Of a DNA stretch of 5,525 nucleotides, positions 4,253 through 5,525 are shown one piece after another (position 1 is the stretch's first letter; each line of letters opens with the position of its first letter). The notes beneath the pieces were generated by a model. That model was not told where the DNA came from. It ran no database searches and saw only the letters and a list, made by a program, of their open reading frames with translations. Source of the DNA: Chloroflexota bacterium (GTDB lineage Bacteria > Chloroflexota > Dehalococcoidia > Lucifugimonadales > Australimonadaceae); contig JAPOOH010000335.1 of NCBI GenBank assembly GCA_026713505.1, forward strand, positions 1 to 5,525. Reading direction: 5' to 3'. A program made the position numbers and the translations under genes.

Positions 4253-5041
4253 ATGAGCGACAAGGTACTCGTCGACGTCGAGGACGGCGTCGGGACGATC
4301 ACGCTGAACCGGCCCGGACAACACAACGCCATCGACTTCGAGATGTGGGGGCTGCTGCGCGACGCGGCGCTGCGGCTCGGGGAGGACGACAGCGTGCGCG
4401 TAGTCATCCTCAGGGGCGCGGGGGAGAAGGCGTTCTCGGCGGGCGCCGACATCAAGGACTTCCCCGCGCACCGGAGCAACAGCGAGCTCGCCCGCGAGTA
4501 TGCCCACGCCTTCGAGGGCGCGCTCGACGCGGTCGAGCAGATGCCGAAGCCGGTCATCTGCATGATCCGCGGCATCTGCGTCGGCGGTGGCTGCGAGCTG
4601 TCGATGGCCGCCGACCTGCGCATCGCCGCTAGCGGCAGCACGTTCGGGGTGCCGGTGGCGAAGATCGGCGTGCTGGTGGGCTACAACGAGATGCGGAGGC
4701 TGCTGCACCTCGTGGGGCCGGGCCACGCCGCAAGCCTGCTCCTGACCGCGCGGCGCATCGACGAACAGGAGGCACTGCGCATCGGTCTGCTGACCGAGGT
4801 GGCGCCCGCCGACGCGTTGGAGGAGCACACCTACGCCCTCGCGCGGGAGATGGCGACCTACGCGCCGCTGACGCAGTCCGGCCACAAGCGCATCACGAGA
4901 ACCGTGCTGGCCAACCCCGGACTCGACGGCCTCACCGACGAGGAGCGCGAACTGCCGCTCTCCATCTTCGACACGGAGGACGGGCAGGAAGGATACAGGG
5001 CCTTCATGGAGAAGCGTCCGCCACAGTTCCGGGGGCGGTAA
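4253..5041 (+). CDS. Enoyl-CoA hydratase/isomerase (crotonase) family protein
   Basis: Crotonases bind acyl-CoA thioesters and stabilise the enolate in an oxyanion hole. This 262-residue protein has normal length. ITLNRP (16-21) and HNAID (24-28) are the standard opening. The oxyanion-hole elements are FSAGADIKDF (61-70) and ICVGGGCELSMAADLRIA (108-125). Glu115 corresponds to Glu144 of rat mitochondrial enoyl-CoA hydratase. The second catalytic glutamate (Glu164, in FGxPE) is missing: the aligned segment is TFGVPVAKIG (130-139), with Val135 at that position. It may therefore be an isomerase, a hydrolase, a decarboxylase or a hydratase with another acid, rather than a standard hydratase. The start at ATG 4253 has only AAGG (4242-4245) seven bases before it. 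It precedes the CoA-transferase and probably acts on CoA thioesters made by that enzyme. Confidence 0.92.
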   Translation: MSDKVLVDVEDGVGTITLNRPGQHNAIDFEMWGLLRDAALRLGEDDSVRVVILRGAGEKAFSAGADIKDFPAHRSNSELAREYAHAFEGALDAVEQMPKPVICMIRGICVGGGCELSMAADLRIAASGSTFGVPVAKIGVLVGYNEMRRLLHLVGPGHAASLLLTARRIDEQEALRIGLLTEVAPADALEEHTYALAREMATYAPLTQSGHKRITRTVLANPGLDGLTDEERELPLSIFDTEDGQEGYRAFMEKRPPQFRGR

Positions 5042-5072
5042 GGCATGCACAACCCCACCTCCGGCCCGCCGG

Positions 5073-5112
5073 TTCACCCTCACCCTAACCCTCTCCCCTC
5101 AAGGGAGAGGGG
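5073..5112. repeat. Second intact CTCTCCC/GGGAGAG hairpin repeat with unoccupied IS target
   Basis: TCACCCTAACCC (5080-5091) is followed by the hairpin CCCTCTCCC (5089-5097), loop CTCAA, GGGAGAGGG (5103-5111). The CT core would be 5085-5086. The loop differs from the copies near 2982 and 4219, so it is a diverged member of the same family. Confidence 0.75.
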
Positions 5113-5152
5113 AGCAGGCGCCCTACGCCACAAGTCCACCCCCTTCCTCACG

Positions 5153-5171
5153 TTCCCCCATGAAGGGGGAA
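5153..5171. repeat. Short G/C-run hairpin between crotonase and CoA-transferase genes
   Basis: TTCCCCC (5153-5159) pairs with GGGGGAA (5165-5171) over a five-base loop. Alternatively CCCCCTTC (5139-5146) can pair with GAAGGGGG (5162-5169), so two structures compete. It is probably another intergenic repeat; there is no T-run for a terminator. Confidence 0.45.
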
Positions 5172-5200
5172 GGCATCAGCCAAGGTTACGGAGGTAGCCG

Positions 5201-5525
5201 ATGCCTCCCATGCCGCTGGAGGGCGTTACCGTCCTCGACTGCACGCAGGTCATGGCCGGGCCGTTCTGCACGATGCTGCTCGCGGACATGGGGGCGGACG
5301 TCATCAAGGTGGAGAAGCCGGGCGGCGACGACTCACGACGCATGGGGCCGCCCTTCATCAACGGCGAGTCGGCTGCGTTCCTCGGCATCAACCGCAACAA
5401 GCGGAGCATCGTGTTGGACCTGCGGAACGAGGTCGACCGCAGCGTCCTGCGGCGCATCGCCGCGCAGGCGGACGTCGTTGCCGAGAACTTCAGACCGGGC
5501 ACGATGGAGCGGCTCGGGCTCGGCC
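5201..5525 (+). CDS. Family III CoA-transferase (CaiB/BaiF type), N-terminal 108 residues
   Basis: Family III CoA-transferases move CoA between an acyl-CoA donor and a carboxylic acid. The frame from ATG 5201 stays open to the right edge. GGAGGT (5190-5195) is five bases upstream and supports this start; a second in-frame ATG at 5210 is less well placed. The N-terminal signature is clear: LEGVTVLDCTQVMAGPFCTM, then LADMGADVIKVEKPGGDDSRRMGPP, NRNKRSIVLDL and ADVVAENFRPGTMERLGLG. Full-length members are about 380-430 residues, so roughly a quarter is present and the catalytic aspartate (about residue 169 in characterised members) lies beyond the window. Together with the crotonase it suggests activation and processing of a carboxylic acid as its CoA ester. 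Confidence 0.93.
   Translation, partial: MPPMPLEGVTVLDCTQVMAGPFCTMLLADMGADVIKVEKPGGDDSRRMGPPFINGESAAFLGINRNKRSIVLDLRNEVDRSVLRRIAAQADVVAENFRPGTMERLGLG

Noticed and set aside
3989..5083. 364-codon minus-strand open frame across the crotonase gene
   Set aside because: It runs opposite a clear crotonase, through a repeat hairpin, and its translation is low-complexity and His/Arg/Val-rich with no family resemblance.
4191..5112. Repeats at 2963, 4191 and 5073 as a CRISPR array
   Set aside because: Spacing is irregular and large, genes lie between the copies, and no cas genes are present; they are dispersed intergenic repeats.

Overview
This is a GC-rich bacterial window made of ordinary metabolic genes separated by repeat-filled intergenic DNA, with one compact IS110-family insertion sequence in the middle. 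Short hairpin repeats in nearly every gap, a thiI without a rhodanese domain, and a run of CoA-transferase, crotonase and class II aldolase genes would fit an environmental Chloroflexota (Dehalococcoidia/SAR202-like) genome. That placement is a guess from style, not from a marker gene.

Layout. At the left edge (1-171, minus strand) is the first 57 codons of a thiamine-diphosphate 2-oxoacid dehydrogenase E1 alpha subunit. A 380-base non-coding gap (172-551) follows, with a MITE-like inverted-repeat element and several small palindromes. thiI (552-1733, plus) encodes tRNA 4-thiouridine synthase. A gap of stacked dispersed repeats (1734-1847) leads into the insertion sequence (1848-2964), which carries a transposase with an intact DEDD-plus-Ser motif set (2003-2947). 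After another repeat-rich leader come a class II aldolase/adducin-family enzyme (3202-3978), a small uncharacterised ORF (4002-4160), an enoyl-CoA hydratase/isomerase-family protein (4253-5041) and the start of a family III (CaiB/BaiF) CoA-transferase (5201 to the right edge). The last genes are co-directional and probably form a catabolic acyl-CoA cluster: the transferase would activate an acid, the crotonase would act on the thioester, and the aldolase would cleave or decarboxylate a related intermediate. The substrate cannot be read from the sequence.

The most interesting part is the 155-base left end of the insertion sequence. It can be read directly as an IS621-type bridge RNA. Its first stem-loop contains TCACCCT and GGGTTAG, which match the left flank and are complementary to the right flank of the present insertion site. 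Its second stem-loop contains AACAGTTGC, identical to the right end of the element, and TGCAAG, complementary with one wobble to the left end. Both ends carry a CT core. Joining the two ends in a circle would also create a sigma70-like promoter with a 17-base spacer, driving the RNA. The target is a dispersed genomic hairpin repeat, and two further unoccupied copies with the full 12-base target lie in this window (4201-4212 and 5080-5091). The element therefore appears to have a guide RNA matched to a multicopy intergenic repeat.
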